Source of the DNA: Gnetum montanum | Taxonomy: Eukaryota; Streptophyta; Gnetopsida; Gnetales; Gnetaceae | DNA length: 64,000 nt | Assembly: GCA_015680685.1 (NCBI GenBank) | Contig: MNCI01036723.1 | Location: 24,339-88,338 of the forward strand | Direction: 5' to 3' | Part shown: positions 31,265 through 43,100 of the stretch, piece by piece | Numbering within the stretch: the first letter of the stretch is position 1 | Layout of the letters: the number at the start of each line of letters is the position of its first letter | Position numbers and translations under genes: made by a program | The notes under the pieces: model-generated | Told to the model about the DNA's origin: nothing | Databases searched by the model: none | Seen by the model: only the letters and a program-made list of their open reading frames with translations

Positions 31265-32698
31265 TACCCCCACGATTGAATAACAACTCATCCTTGAGTC
31301 AGACAAAATGAGAATGAGTTCAATTAATTTCATAGAGGATAGGTATGATATTATTGACTAACAAGGAATTACTCATGTCATAGTGTGGGATTGAACAAAA
31401 CAAAATTGGGACACAGACACAGAATTACAAAAGGTAAAATTTGTTGGAACTCATGTGGTTCTTAGTGGTGGTGGCTCCTCCATGGGTCTCTTCCCCTTAT
31501 CTTGTGCCAAAATTTGCACGTCTTCCCCAAGTACCAATCACCACTCCTAGAGAGAACAGGCCACAGTGGAGACCCTTTAAGTTGGTCTCTAGCTACCTTA
31601 GGAGCAAATTTAATGAAAGGTCCAAAATTAAGTTCCACAATCACAGCTACTAACATGGACCTTTCACGAATTGCTTGAACAAATTCCAGGGACAATGTGA
31701 GATGTTGTCCCTATTTAGGTGCCCTGTTGTCTCCACCTTCAACATGCCCTGATTATGCAGTAACATGAGGTTCTTGATGAATGTTGAACAAGTGTGCCTC
31801 CTACTCTACATGTTCTTCGGGAGGTGCTTGGCTCTCCTTGGCTATTTGGATGCACCCTGAGAGGGTCCTACTTATTGTCCCTGTTTAGGGACCATTTGCA
31901 ATCGCACGGGACCGATTATTAGTAAGGATTTTTACAAAATTAGATTAATACCTTACTCCTTGCCCTTAATAGATTNGCCTTACTAATAATCGGTCCCGTG
32001 CGATTGCAAATGGTCCCTAAACAGGGACAATAAGTAGGACCCTCTCAGGGTGCATCCAAATAGCCAAGGAGAGCCAAGCACCTCCCGAAGAACATGTAGA
32101 GTAGGAGGCACACTCGTTCAACATTCATCAAGAACCTCATGTTACTGCATAATCAGGGCATGTTGAAGGTGGAGACAACAGGGCACCTAAATAGGGACAA
32201 CATCTCACATTGTCCCTGGAATTTGTTCAAGCANAGAACGAGAATAAGAGCATTAATGAGCAATTTATTGATGTTTTAATGATAGGTGCACAAGCTAGAA
32301 AATTTGTGGAAGAAAATTTCAACAACTCCCTATGCATGAATAGTGAAAAATGATGTTGATGNAATTTCCAAGGCCAAAAATGAAGGATTTAAGGTTAAGT
32401 TGAAAGATCTAGGGTAACTTTGAAGAGACCTAAAGGCACCAAGAGTGTAATGAAGTTTAATTTAACAATGAAATTCATGAATAGGATGAGGAAAGAGGGC
32501 ATGTTGTGGTGCATAGGAATGTTGGAATTTAAAATGATGATAAAGGGAAAGATAATTGTAATAATGCAATACTTGGAGGGAGTAAGATGATGTGGTGATG
32601 TGCAAAGAGTGCAAATTACAAAAGTTAAACAAGTGGGTTCTCCCCAAAGAAGGTTCCTACTTATCATGTCCTTACATAACCATATCTTAAAATTTCTG
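31265..32698 (-). other. Element B 3' interior
   Basis: The minus-strand purine tract CGTGGGGGTA (31265-31274) abuts the LTR, exactly as in element A (63102-63111). No coding is recognised. It contains the N-flanked inverted repeat 31672-32233 and single Ns at 31976, 32234 and 32362, so the assembly here is suspect. Confidence 0.7.
31672..32233. repeat. Long near-perfect inverted repeat with single-N boundaries
   Basis: 31672-31927 and 31978-32233 are reverse complements over 256 bases; I found one mismatch. The right arm is bounded by an N on each side (31976, 32234). The spacer is about 50 bases. Probably an assembly join rather than a natural foldback. Confidence 0.85.
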
Positions 32699-34361
32699 TG
32701 TAGTGACCAAAAATGTCAGCTGCTGGAAAACATCGAGGGGTTGGTGGGTGGGACAATCTCGACCCCGTATCCATGGGAGGGCTGTGCTAGGTGTGTGTGC
32801 AGATACGGGGCACCTTGAATGGTCTTGTCAATCAGACAGGGACTTAGTCAGCGTCTATATAGCCTTTTGTAACATATAATTTGAAAATGGGGATGAGAAT
32901 GCGAAATAATACTTGAAAGTAAATAAAATAGGAAACAATGCAACATGCGACAATAAGTAGGAAACAAAGTAAAATGTGGTTAGAAAAATGCACCGCTCCG
33001 AAGCTACAAGTTTTCTCTATCAAGGTGGATACAGTTAGTTGCACAATGTGATAGGGTGCAGAGATATCAAGAGTAACCAGGGCGCATAGAGCAAGCAGGT
33101 TGTGCGCTTGGGCACGAACTTATAGTGCTGACAATGTGGGGGTTCTACCAAGGTGGTAGAAAAGGGGACAAAACAAAATGTTAGCTGGGATGCTAACTGT
33201 TTGCAGTGCCAAACAGAGAGCTTACAATGTTGCAACGTGCCAGGAGGAGAACTTGAGAATAACTGAACCAGAATCGGAGAGAGAAAAGCCAGAATAAGAA
33301 GAAACCAATGTCACCGGAGAAGTTGAAAAGCCCAAAAAAATCAAAAAGCTAAAGCTGAAGCCCTTTGAATGTTGCTTTTTGGGGTATTTATAGGACCAAG
33401 GGCACACGAACGAGGCAGTTTGGATGCCATGTGCCCTGGACTTTCGTTGAATTGCTGGTGCTACACATGCCAGTATGACCATTGGACATGCATAACCTTT
33501 GTGACTGTGAGTTTGCAATGTCGCAACTGTGAGCCTGCCATGCTGTAATTGTGTCATCAGCGTCTAGAGACGTGTGCCAATGGTCCAATTAGATGAAGTG
33601 CATTGATGTCGTACAACCACCTACATGCTTTACTGTGTGTCGTAACGTAGCATGCTCGACGTAGCATAGCATGTTGTCCTACGTTTCACCACAGATATGC
33701 TACATGCTTGCTATGCTATACTACACTATGTAGCGTAGCATCTGGCCTTAGTCACGAAAACTTGGCTAATTTACAAACCTTGCTTCCTGCACCGGGGAAC
33801 TTGCAACCTTTTTGGTTTCACCCTTTGAGCTGCCTTCTGTCTCTTCTGCAGGATTTCTACACCTTGCTACGCCATGTAGCTTAGCATAGTGTAGCAGCAG
33901 ACATGGTCCACTGCTTCCTGATGAAAAGAGACATTTGAAGGACTTGAAGCTGGGTTGTGAAATTGGTTGTATGGTTGTTGCTATGCTACACTACGCTATG
34001 TAGTGTAGCGTAGTGTGGCACTTTGCTTTGAAAATGTTTTCTGAAGCTTGCTATGCTACATAACGGGGCGTAGCATAGCATAGCATACTTCGTGACTTAG
34101 AAAACTTGCTGAACTTTTTTGGGCATCTAGAATGTTGCTTCCAACTCCGTGCATCGTTTCTGAGCAGGTTGTTGGCAGGGCGGACTACTTGGGTGGATAG
34201 GCAGGGTGACCCATAGAGCCTATTCATGTCCAAAGTAGAAAATTTGTCAAACTGGCTAGCCTAAACTCAGAGTGTTCTTCTCCCGATGAAATACCGTAAC
34301 ATTGCACAAATTGCGATGCTTGGTGAAGCAAGAATGACCTCGCATTTTTTGGGGTGTTTCA
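32699..34361 (-). repeat. 3' LTR of Tat-2
   Basis: 1,663 bp, plus-strand reading TGTAGTGACC...GTGTTTCA. It aligns with 49500-51172. The minus-strand TATAAATA is at 33385-33392; upstream of it the G-box has decayed to CATGTG (33428-33433). The U3 part (33600-34090) is full of GCTACGCTA/TAGCGTAGC dyads. Confidence 0.92.
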
Positions 34362-35655
34362 TTGGCCCCTCGTTGTTGATGTCTGGAGAATAGGCTCGAT
34401 AGACATCGACAAAGAATACGAAACACTACAATAGAAAAAATGATAGGGTTGTCGTTCGGTGAGTGTCGGGACATCGTTTGACTACACTTGAGAGTGTTTC
34501 ATTGGAGTGAAGAGGTAAAGCAGGGAGGAAGAAGACACAGGAGTAGGACAAGGATGAGTTTTAGCTGAATCCCTCGTCAAAGTGTTCTAAGGTAGTCATG
34601 TGCATTTTCACCTTTGCTTCAGCTATCCTTCAACCTCTCGTAGGATAGGTGTCTTTCCCAAGATGAGTTGCATTACATCTGTGTAGGGTTTTGACCTGCC
34701 TAGAGATGTGTTCCACGTGGTGAGTTGTGTTATGCACGTCATGGAACTTGCATTAGTATTTCCTAGGTGGTGAGCTATGTTACGCGTGCCATAGGAGTTT
34801 GCACTCTGTAGTAGCCAAGCTAGTCGCGGCGCTGTAGCATTTGTTGCTGTCGCAAGCTGTGTCCTCAGGGGCAAAGGTCTTGCTAGCTACTAGCATTGTT
34901 AAAGCTATTGAACATCATTGCTGGTGTATGATGTTCAAAGAAGGAAGGCCACCAGTGTCCTTGGTAGCATCGGTGTGGAGGAACTGGCCTCAGAGATGTC
35001 GCTGTGGGTGCGAATGCACTAGAATCCCTGCCATGGGCATGCGTTCCCAGTTCAGCTATGGGATTAGCTACCACATAGCCAAACATTGCTGGCAGGGGGT
35101 CAAAGGATAACAATATTGTGGTTGGCCCATAATACTGCTGGAACTCCAGCTGTAGGCACTGGCCGAGGAGCTACCATCAGGGCAAGGGGTCATGGCGATG
35201 GTAGGTTCGGAGGGCTAGTGTAATGCCCTATGATATCTCTAGAGGGTCAGCATGATGCCAAGGGTGGCAGCGCTGTGTATGCTCTAGACCGCATTCCCAT
35301 TGTGTCGTGAACTATGTTCTAGAGCTATGATGACCCACCCACGCATCGGCATCACGCCTGCTCCTTTGATGTGTATTCAATGTTGGTGCATGCTAGGGAT
35401 GTGATGTAAACCCAGTTTAAGGTCTTGGTAGACTGTGTGCTGGTTTAAGGTTCCAGTGGACCATTGTGTTGGTTTAAGGTCCCAACAAATCGTACATGTT
35501 AGTTTAACATCATAGCAGACACTGCTTGCTGTTGTTGCCAGTTTATCACCATGGTGAACGGTGCTCGATGTTGCTAGTTTAATGTCATTGCAGATGCTGC
35601 TCGGTGCTGTTGCCAGTTTAATGTCTTAGTGGATGATGGTGGCTGCCGTTACACC
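34362..35655 (-). other. Tat-2 3' untranslated region with a hairpin-like repeat cluster
   Basis: No coding recognised. Degenerate AGTTTAA-led units cluster at 35410-35640, for example CAGTTTAAGGTCTTGGTAGAC (35411 on) and TAGTTTAATGTCATTGCAGA (35576 on). A purine-rich minus-strand segment next to the LTR (34362-34375) may be the polypurine tract. Confidence 0.6.
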
Positions 35656-36820
35656 TCAGACGTAGTATGGCTTGAGGTATGAGTGATTCATTGGGTTGGC
35701 AAACTCGTTGTCATCCATGTTCACCAGCTTGAAGGCTCCATTCTCAAAGGCTTTGGTGACCACGTAAGGGCCTTCCCAATTGGCTGAGAATTTGCTCACA
35801 TGCTCTTGGACGGCCTTGAGAATGAGGTCTCCCTTCTGCACTGGCCATTGATGTAGGTCTGCATGATTCTTCTACTGCTGCTTGCTCTGGTAGTGCTCGA
35901 TGCGTCTCAATGTCTATGCATGCTCCTCCTCTATTGAGTCGAGGTTGGTGATTCACGACTCGTTATTCTGGGCTTCGCTCATGACATCAGACAGGATCAT
36001 CTGAAGTGAAGGTACCTATAACCCAAGAGGCAACACAGCTTCAGATCCATAAACAAGGCTGTAAGGAGTCTTACTTGTTGCAGTTTGGCATGTCATTCGG
36101 TAGGCCCACAGGACGTAGAGGATTTGCTCATGCCACCATCTCTTGCTATTGTTGAGCATCTGCTTCAGCAAGTTGATGATGGACTTATTTGTAGCCTCCG
36201 CCTATCCATTTTCCTGCAGATAATAGGGGGAGGAGAATGATTGTTTAATTCCTAGATTTTTGGAGAAGGTTCGGGTTTCTATACTACTGAACTGTGATCC
36301 ATTTTCAGTTACAATAGTCATTGAAAGCCCAAATCTGGTTACGATGTTGTCTAGGATGAAATGGCAGATTTGATAGGATGTCATCTTCCTCAGGGAAATA
36401 TCTTCCACCCACTTGGTAAAGTACTCAGTGACGATGATAATGAAACTATGCCCTGCGGAGGACTTAGACATGATAGGCCCTATGAGGTCTAGTACCCATC
36501 GTTGGAAGGGCCACATGATTTGTGTTGGATGCAGGTCTGTAGGTGCTACGTGTATGAGATTTGCATATCTTTGGCACGTGTTGCACGTCTTAACTTTTGA
36601 CAGGCAGTCGCACTCCATGTGGGGCCAGTAGTACCCTAGGCATCTGATTTTTGCAGCCATAGCCCTAGGTGCTATGTGTCTGCCACAGAGCCCCTCATGC
36701 ACTTCATTAACTACCTTCTATGCCTGATCCCCACCCACGCATGCTAGCAATATCTTGCCATAGGAATGTCAACATAGGGCATCATTTCCCATGAGCACGT
36801 ATTGTTGAGCATGCTTATGG
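35656..36820 (-). pseudogene. Tat-2 integrase
   Basis: Minus strand. Zinc finger HEGLCGRH...CNTCQRYANL near 36590-36700; the core follows with FQRWVLDLIGPI (first D), IVTENGSQFSS, where E stands in place of the second D, and a stretch ending SPYYLQENG. After broken sequence, the C-terminal GPY/F module reads WEGPYVVTKAFENGAFKLVN and ends NHSYLKPYYV at 35659. Confidence 0.85.
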
Positions 36821-36831
36821 ATTGCACCTCT

Positions 36832-37400
36832 CTAGGCTGATGTCATTCCTCTTGGGGGTTCACCATGCTGTAGGTAAGCCTTAATGTTAGCATACCACTC
36901 CTGGGTATCCACAGTGCTGATAGACACCACGTGTTCCACTTGACTGATAGGCTCTACGCACTTGATAATTGAAGTTGCCAGGTTTTCCAAGGAATGTGAT
37001 GGAATGTTTAATGCAAGGGTAGCTAAGGCATCTGCTACAGTGTTCTCGTTGTGTGGCACATTTTGCACATCTATGGTCACAAATTGCTTAAGTAGGGTTT
37101 TTGCTAGGTCACAGTAGGGTTGCAGGTGTGTAGCCTTGTAGGCATAGACCTCGGTGATTTGATTCACGACTAGTTGTGAATCTCCCCAGATTTCCAGGTG
37201 TTGTATGTGCAGTGCTTGGGTAGTTAAGAGGCCTCTGAGTAGCCCTTCATATTCTGCCATATTATTGATACATAGGAATGTAAAACAATAAGAAAATGGA
37301 TGCATTTCCCTAGAGGGGAACATGATGATGGTGGTTGCACTACCTCCTTGTGTGGTTGATGTGCCATTGAAGTGTAAAGTGGCTTCGAGATGTGATGAGA
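36832..37400 (-). pseudogene. Tat-2 second (archaeal-type) RNase H
   Basis: Landmarks on the minus strand: LHFNGTSTTQGGSATTII (N where the first catalytic D is expected), NNMAEYEGLLRGL, LEIWGDSQLVVNQITEVYA and VPHNENTVADALATLA. This extra RNase H between the ordinary one and integrase defines the Tat lineage. Confidence 0.88.
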
Positions 37401-37599
37401 CAAAGTCGACATTGCTAACGTGTTCGTTTGGGAATTCAGGGTCTATGGTGGCCTAATCGTCAACAGGCAAGGCTGTGAGTTAGGTTGCTATGGCTTGACC
37501 CTTCATCAATGATTAGCTTACATAGTGTAAATCGAACTCTGCAGTTATTGCCTTTCATTAGGCTATCCTGCTACTTTCGTATAGGTTGTTAGTGATGGC

Positions 37600-38010
37600 T
37601 TGAAGTATATTACTTTTTCAAATGATGTTGGTTGTACTACAGAATAGGTAATGCATCCACTTTTTTAGTGCGAACACTAAGGCAAGGTAGTTCCTCTCCA
37701 CTTCGTTGTATTTCACCTCGTGCCCTATTAGTACATGGCTCAGATAATACACTGGCATCTCAGAACCGTCATCTCGCTTCTTACATAGCAGTGTCACGAA
37801 AGATGTGTCGGAGGTGGCGAGGTAGATGAACAAGGGTTTGCTCCTTTGTGGAAGATGCACAGTTGGGAGGTGTGAAAGCCCCTTCTTCAAGTCGTCAAAG
37901 GCTTGCTGACACTAGGTTGTCCACTCGAAGTTAACCCCCTTCTTTAGAAGATGTTGCATGGGGTGTAACTTGTCAGTCAACCTTGCTATCAATCTTCGAA
38001 TGAACTGTAC
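37600..38010 (-). pseudogene. Tat-2 RNase H (pol-type, degenerate)
   Basis: PLFIYLATSDTSFVTLLCKK stands where LYLAVSDxAVSAVL is usual, followed by PVYYLSHVLIGHEVKYNEVE and LALVFALKKWMHYLF. It follows RT directly, with a stop and a frame change near 37910. Confidence 0.8.
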
Positions 38011-39010
38011 TCTACCCTACAAACTACGTAACTCCTTAATATTTGTGGGAGGTGCCAGGTTGACAATGGCCTTGACTTTGTTAGGGTCCACCTGAATTTC
38101 AGCCTCCAATACTATGAACCCTAACATGTGCCCATTTTTCACCCCAAAGACACACTTCTTAGGATTGAGGTGCAAGTCGTGCATTTGACAACACTTGAGG
38201 ATTATTCCTAGGTTGTGTGGGTGATCAGTTGCCTCCTTGGACTTGATGGCTATATCATCCACGTAGTTGTTTAATGTTCCTAGGATGTAATAACTGAAGA
38301 TGTAGGTCATGGCTCGCTGGTACATTTCCCTAGCATTTTTGAGCCCGAAAGGCATCATGGTGTAGTAGAAGGTACCCCATGGGGTCATGAAGGTTGTTAA
38401 TAACTGGTGCTTTGGGTTAATGCAGATTTGGTTATATCTGGAGAAACCATCCATAAAGGATAGTAGAGCATGACCAGCTATGGTGTCGATGAGCTGATCA
38501 ATGCTAGGAAGTGGGAAGTTGTCCTTGATCATTACCTTGTTCAAGTCCCGGAAGTCTATACAAATGTGTATTCCTCCCATTTTCTTCGAAACTACGATGA
38601 TGTTGGACACCCACTCTGAGTAGTCAATTGTGTAAATGAAACCAACTTGATATAGCTTGGTGATTTCAACCCTCACAGCTAGTGCGATTTTTGGTTTAAT
38701 TTTGCGAGCCTTCTGCTTAACTACGTTCATGCGCAGGTCTAGGACGACGTTATGCTGAATCAACTGTGGATCTAGGCCCGACATGTTGCTATATGACCAT
38801 GCGAAGGCACTGATATTATCTTGTAGGATCTTGGCTACGTTGTTATGTGTTCGTGCATCTAGGAGGGAGTTGAGTTTTAATGTTTTTATCTCCCCCTTAG
38901 ACGTGGTGACGGTCGTCTCGACTAGAGGGTCCTCGATCACATCCCCAACCTCTAAATCTAGGGCTTTAACTAGATGTTTGGGCCAGTCTGAGGATGCTTC
39001 TAAGGTTGCT
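38011..39010 (-). pseudogene. Tat-2 reverse transcriptase
   Basis: Open from about 38940 to 38017. Motifs in order: AFAWSYSNMSGLDP, YSEWVSNIIVVSKKMGGIHI, CIDFRDLNKVMIKDNFPLPS, FMDGFSRYNQICI, MMPFGLKNAREMYQRAM, catalytic YVDDIAIKS and PKKCVFGVKNGHMLGFIV. All palm residues expected for function are present in this stretch. Protease lies 6 kb upstream across the antisense gene. Confidence 0.92.
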
Positions 39011-39239
39011 ATGGTGCTAGCTGTGGTTAACCCCTAGTCACTCATGTTGGGGTTCAATTGTCTCACAAGCTTGCCCTGTGGTCCTGCTAACGTTAAGGGC
39101 ATGGAGAGGTCACGATGGACTTCCATTTCTCGCTCGACCTGCCAACATGAGACAAAAGCTTGGTTAAGAGGCATCTGTTGGCAGAGATTGTGTATAAAAA
39201 AAATTTTCAAAGTAGCGAGAAGATGCAACTTGTGAAGTG

Positions 39240-39750
39240 TGATAATGAAAAGATTAAAGTTTGCCAGTTTAAGGTCATGGTAGACCATTAAGACATGAGA
39301 GTGTAGAACCGCTAAGGATGTAAAAATGTTGATGCAACAGTGCAAAGCTATGAAATCGTTAAGATGCAAATGCCAAGCTACTAATTTAGTATCATTTTGG
39401 ACTACTAGATTATAACATGCAAAATTTCAACATGTAGAATGATGGTATGCAAAATAAGAAATAGCAGGTTCGAGCAATGCAAAACCGTTAAGACAAACAC
39501 ACGGACTGCTGACACGAAATTACTAAGAATGGCGACACTGCCAATATGGAAGTGCAAAACTTCAAGAGGATGCGAAATCGCTCATGTAATTATGGACTGT
39601 GAATGTAACAAGTCAAGACTTCTAGTTTAGGATCTTTCCGGACCGTTAGAAGTGTAACTATGCTAGGATTGCTAGTTTAAAGTCTTTTCAGACCCATCAT
39701 GTTACAATTGCTAGGATTGCTAGTTTAAGGTATTTTCGGACCATCATGAA
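39240..39750 (+). repeat. Hairpin repeat units, left flank of the Tat-2 antisense gene
   Basis: Degenerate AGTTTA-led units: CAGTTTAAGGTCATGGTAGAC (39263 on; GGTC/GACC), TAGTTTAAAGTCTTTTCAGAC (39674 on; GTC/GAC) and TAGTTTAAGGTATTTTCGGAC (39721 on; GGT/ACC). They lie between RT and the antisense promoter, as in Tat-1. Confidence 0.65.
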
Positions 39751-39943
39751 AACAAATATATACTTTTTTGTTCTTAGGAAAGCATGCGACTGACTCGAAG
39801 CATGCCAAGGATTTAATGCTAACAATGCTATGATGTCGTGGTGAGCATGCTACGATGTCATGGCGAGCATGCTACACTGTACAGCATGCTCCACATTAAT
39901 CGGAGAGGGATGGTGGCAAGTTTCCCCATTTTGCATTTGTGGT

Positions 39944-39952
39944 CATAAATAG
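39944..39952 (+). promoter_or_regulatory. Candidate TATA-like box of the antisense gene in Tat-2
   Basis: CATAAATAG, about 150 bases upstream of the ATG at 40101, plus orientation. Just upstream (39840-39895) are GAGCATGCTACGATGTCATG and similar units that echo the LTR dyads of Tat-2. Confidence 0.5.
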
Positions 39953-40100
39953 GGATTAAGCTGTGGCAATTTTGCCATTCTTACTGTAAGAATGCAGAAC
40001 TACATCAGGGCACAAGGCAATTTCAGAGTGTAAATCATTTTTGTTAATGATTAGCGAGGAAAATTTTTACAGCGAAGGGTGTGCATCTGCAATCGAAACA

Positions 40101-43100
40101 ATGGCTCCTAAGACCCATTTGGCACTTGTGAAGGTCGATGAAGCAAAGAAGACCTTGGGGCACATGACACAAGTGTGCATTGCAGTGCGAAGGACCACAA
40201 AATTGACCCAGTAAGTTATGCCTCCTCTACTTTTTTGTGCTTTATGTTTTCTGCTATTCTCTACTTTTGTTTTGCATCCTATTAGCTTTGCATCTATTCT
40301 TGGTTACCTATGTTTTCTCATTGTCATCGTGTCATTTTGGCCCTTGGATCACCACCATCGCCATTTTGACTATGGCAGATGCATAAACATTGCATCATTA
40401 TTGCATGCAAGACCACTTAAGCTGCCACCACTGTGGTTGTCATAACTGCGGGGGCTCAGGTGGTTTAAGTTGCTTGACTTTTAAAATGGCATAACGCGAT
40501 GGTGTGACACTTGTTTTGCTAGGGCATGTCGTTAATTGTCTATTGGTATGCTAGGCTATTTGCATGTTCTTGCTATGCTAGGCCTTCATGCCCTTGTTAT
40601 GCTATGCACGGGAAGAGGGTTGTGCTACGCTGCTACTATGTTACGTGTGTACTGCCTTAGGATATGATGCCAACATTTTCTGATTGCATTATGTAGGGTG
40701 GGGTTGAGACCTAGGCTAATTATTTTAGAGGTTAGAGGGGTCCTTTTTCATGTGGGCAGGCCTGTGGTTGATGTTCCTCCTTCCCATATATGGATGGGGG
40801 ACTGAGGGGTTTAGTTCAAGCCTAGGGCATAGGACTTTTTACAATTTCTTCTTGACCACTTCAGTGTGATCGTTTGGTCCTTCCTAGAGGAGGAGGAGGA
40901 AACCGTCATCACAGAAGTCATTTTTCCTAGGGCAAGTCGAGGCATTTTGAGGTTCTTGACTGATGGGACGGTCATGAGCGGGCGGGGAGAAGGATCCACT
41001 CAACGCCCAACAGGGTTAAGGTGCTTGGCCTAGATTTGGGAGATGGCTAAGTATGAATGCTACCACCACTTCAACACATTGTTCCTTGCATGTTTCATGA
41101 TGACGTGCTTCCAGAACCCTGAAGGAACAGTCTACGTTGCTGGCAGGTGGGTTTTGCAACTTTGTTCTGCTATGTTTGTACGACGTTGGCCATGGTGGCC
41201 TAATACTAACAGTATGCATTTGCTATCAGGTTCTTCCTTGATGAGGCGGGTGTTCATGACCTACCAGATCAACTAGCCATGACACAGTTAGTCCTATAGG
41301 AGTTTTCTTCTGCCTAGAACCTATGGGTGGGTGTGATTTGTCAATGAAAGGGTGAGTACCACACCTACCCAGCCGTGTACTCTCCCCTCTACGATCAGTG
41401 CAGGAGGCAAGGTTGGTTGGACAGGGAGTGGATGAAACCCTTCAAACCGGTCACGGTTGAAAAAGTTTTGGTTGAACTCCCAAAGTTCCCACTGCTGTAC
41501 TAACCTAGTAGGTCAAGCGGTAAATGCCACATGTTTAAATGTCTTTGCAAATTATGAATTTCCTTCGTCCTTGTGCTAAGTGTTTTGTGAACCTATTGTA
41601 GGGGCAAAGAAGCCCAAGGAGGTGATGGTGGTAACTGCTGAGGCGCAGTAAGCGAACGTCTACTTTAGGTATGGATAAGTAGTGAGGAGCCAGCGCTGGC
41701 TAAACACCAGGGCTTCAGACGCTCTCCTCTAGAACATCAAGAAGGCAGGGCTTATGGATCTATTCCTAGCCCTGAATTCAAACATTCCCATGGTCGAGAT
41801 GATCACCCTAGTCGAGTTCTTTTTTGAAAAGGTGGGCCATTTTCACCTACGCGTGCATGATGTGCGGGTGATCATTGACATCAATGACCAGCTGTTCATG
41901 GATCTGTTCGGTGTCCTTGTTAGAGGCATTGAGGTGGGGTTAAAATCCAAGATAGAGTTGACCCTTGAGAAGAAGGACCTCGAACAGTGGCTAGGGCTCA
42001 CCAAGGAGCGTAAGGGGATCCCCATGGAGAAGATCAAGGAAGGACCCATCAAGGAGTTCTATCCTATTTTTCGTGCTCGTGCATTCCCTGAGCTACTTAC
42101 CCAAGGGAAGGTCTTGGGGCTTGAACAGGCCTGGATAATGCACAAGGTCTTGGAGGAGGTGACTCGTTACAACTGGGCTGAGTCGCTGTGCAAAGACTTG
42201 CAGGTTGAGATCTTGGGGCATCGTGCAAAGATAGAGGCCCGATCCAACATCCACTATGCCTTTTATATAGGCTACCTCAAGCACTTCGTGGAGTTCTTAG
42301 TGGTTCGGGAGAGAGAAAACTGGGTTCTACGGAATCGCGACCAGATTTTCAGACCTTGGATTCGCCAAGTCCTCCGGATCATCCGAGCCCAAGATCCCCC
42401 AGAAGTAGTTAGGGACTTGTTTTTTGTAACGACTAAGGATTGGGTGGCCTGCAACATTTGCAGTAAGGATAGTGTAGGAAAGACACCCCCCATTGTGGAT
42501 GGTAGCATATCACGAGGTGAACGTTTTATAGCTAAAACTGTTGCCAACACATTGCAGTGGAAGAGGCCTCCTCCAGCCCTGTGCATGGAGGAGGAGGAGG
42601 GGTATAGATTGTGGCTGAAAATGCATAGGACACAACCTCCTATTGGTAAGTGCTTTCGTTCAGTGTTTATTTTGTTGTAGTCTGCTACACTATGCTACAC
42701 CAGATGGCATAGCGTAGCGTAACATCTACTTTAGACTACTTGCTTTGAACTAATGCCAATGTGTTTGACTATCAGAAGAGTGAGATGAAGAAGAAGCAAG
42801 CGACGAAGAGGTGTTGGCCCCTAAGATGGGTGCAACGAATAAAGATGCGGAGGCCTCAATTTTGATGAGAGGGGCCCTGGTAGCAACGAATAAGGACACA
42901 TAGGCCTTAGTTTTGATGAGAGGGATTCCGGTCAAGAATAAGGGAGCTCTTGTGGCTAGGGCAGGGGCTCTTTTCATTAGGGAGAATCTTCCCACTAAGG
43001 AGTCCCCCTTGAATAAACAAGATGTTGGTCTCCTCAAGGGGAAAGCACTAGCGCATGAAGAGGAAGTCCACATGGACCTGGGAGGAACTTCTGATTAGGC

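Noticed and set aside
31672-32233. Foldback or hairpin transposon
   Set aside because: Arm boundaries coincide with single Ns, no target duplication, near-identical arms; best explained by assembly.
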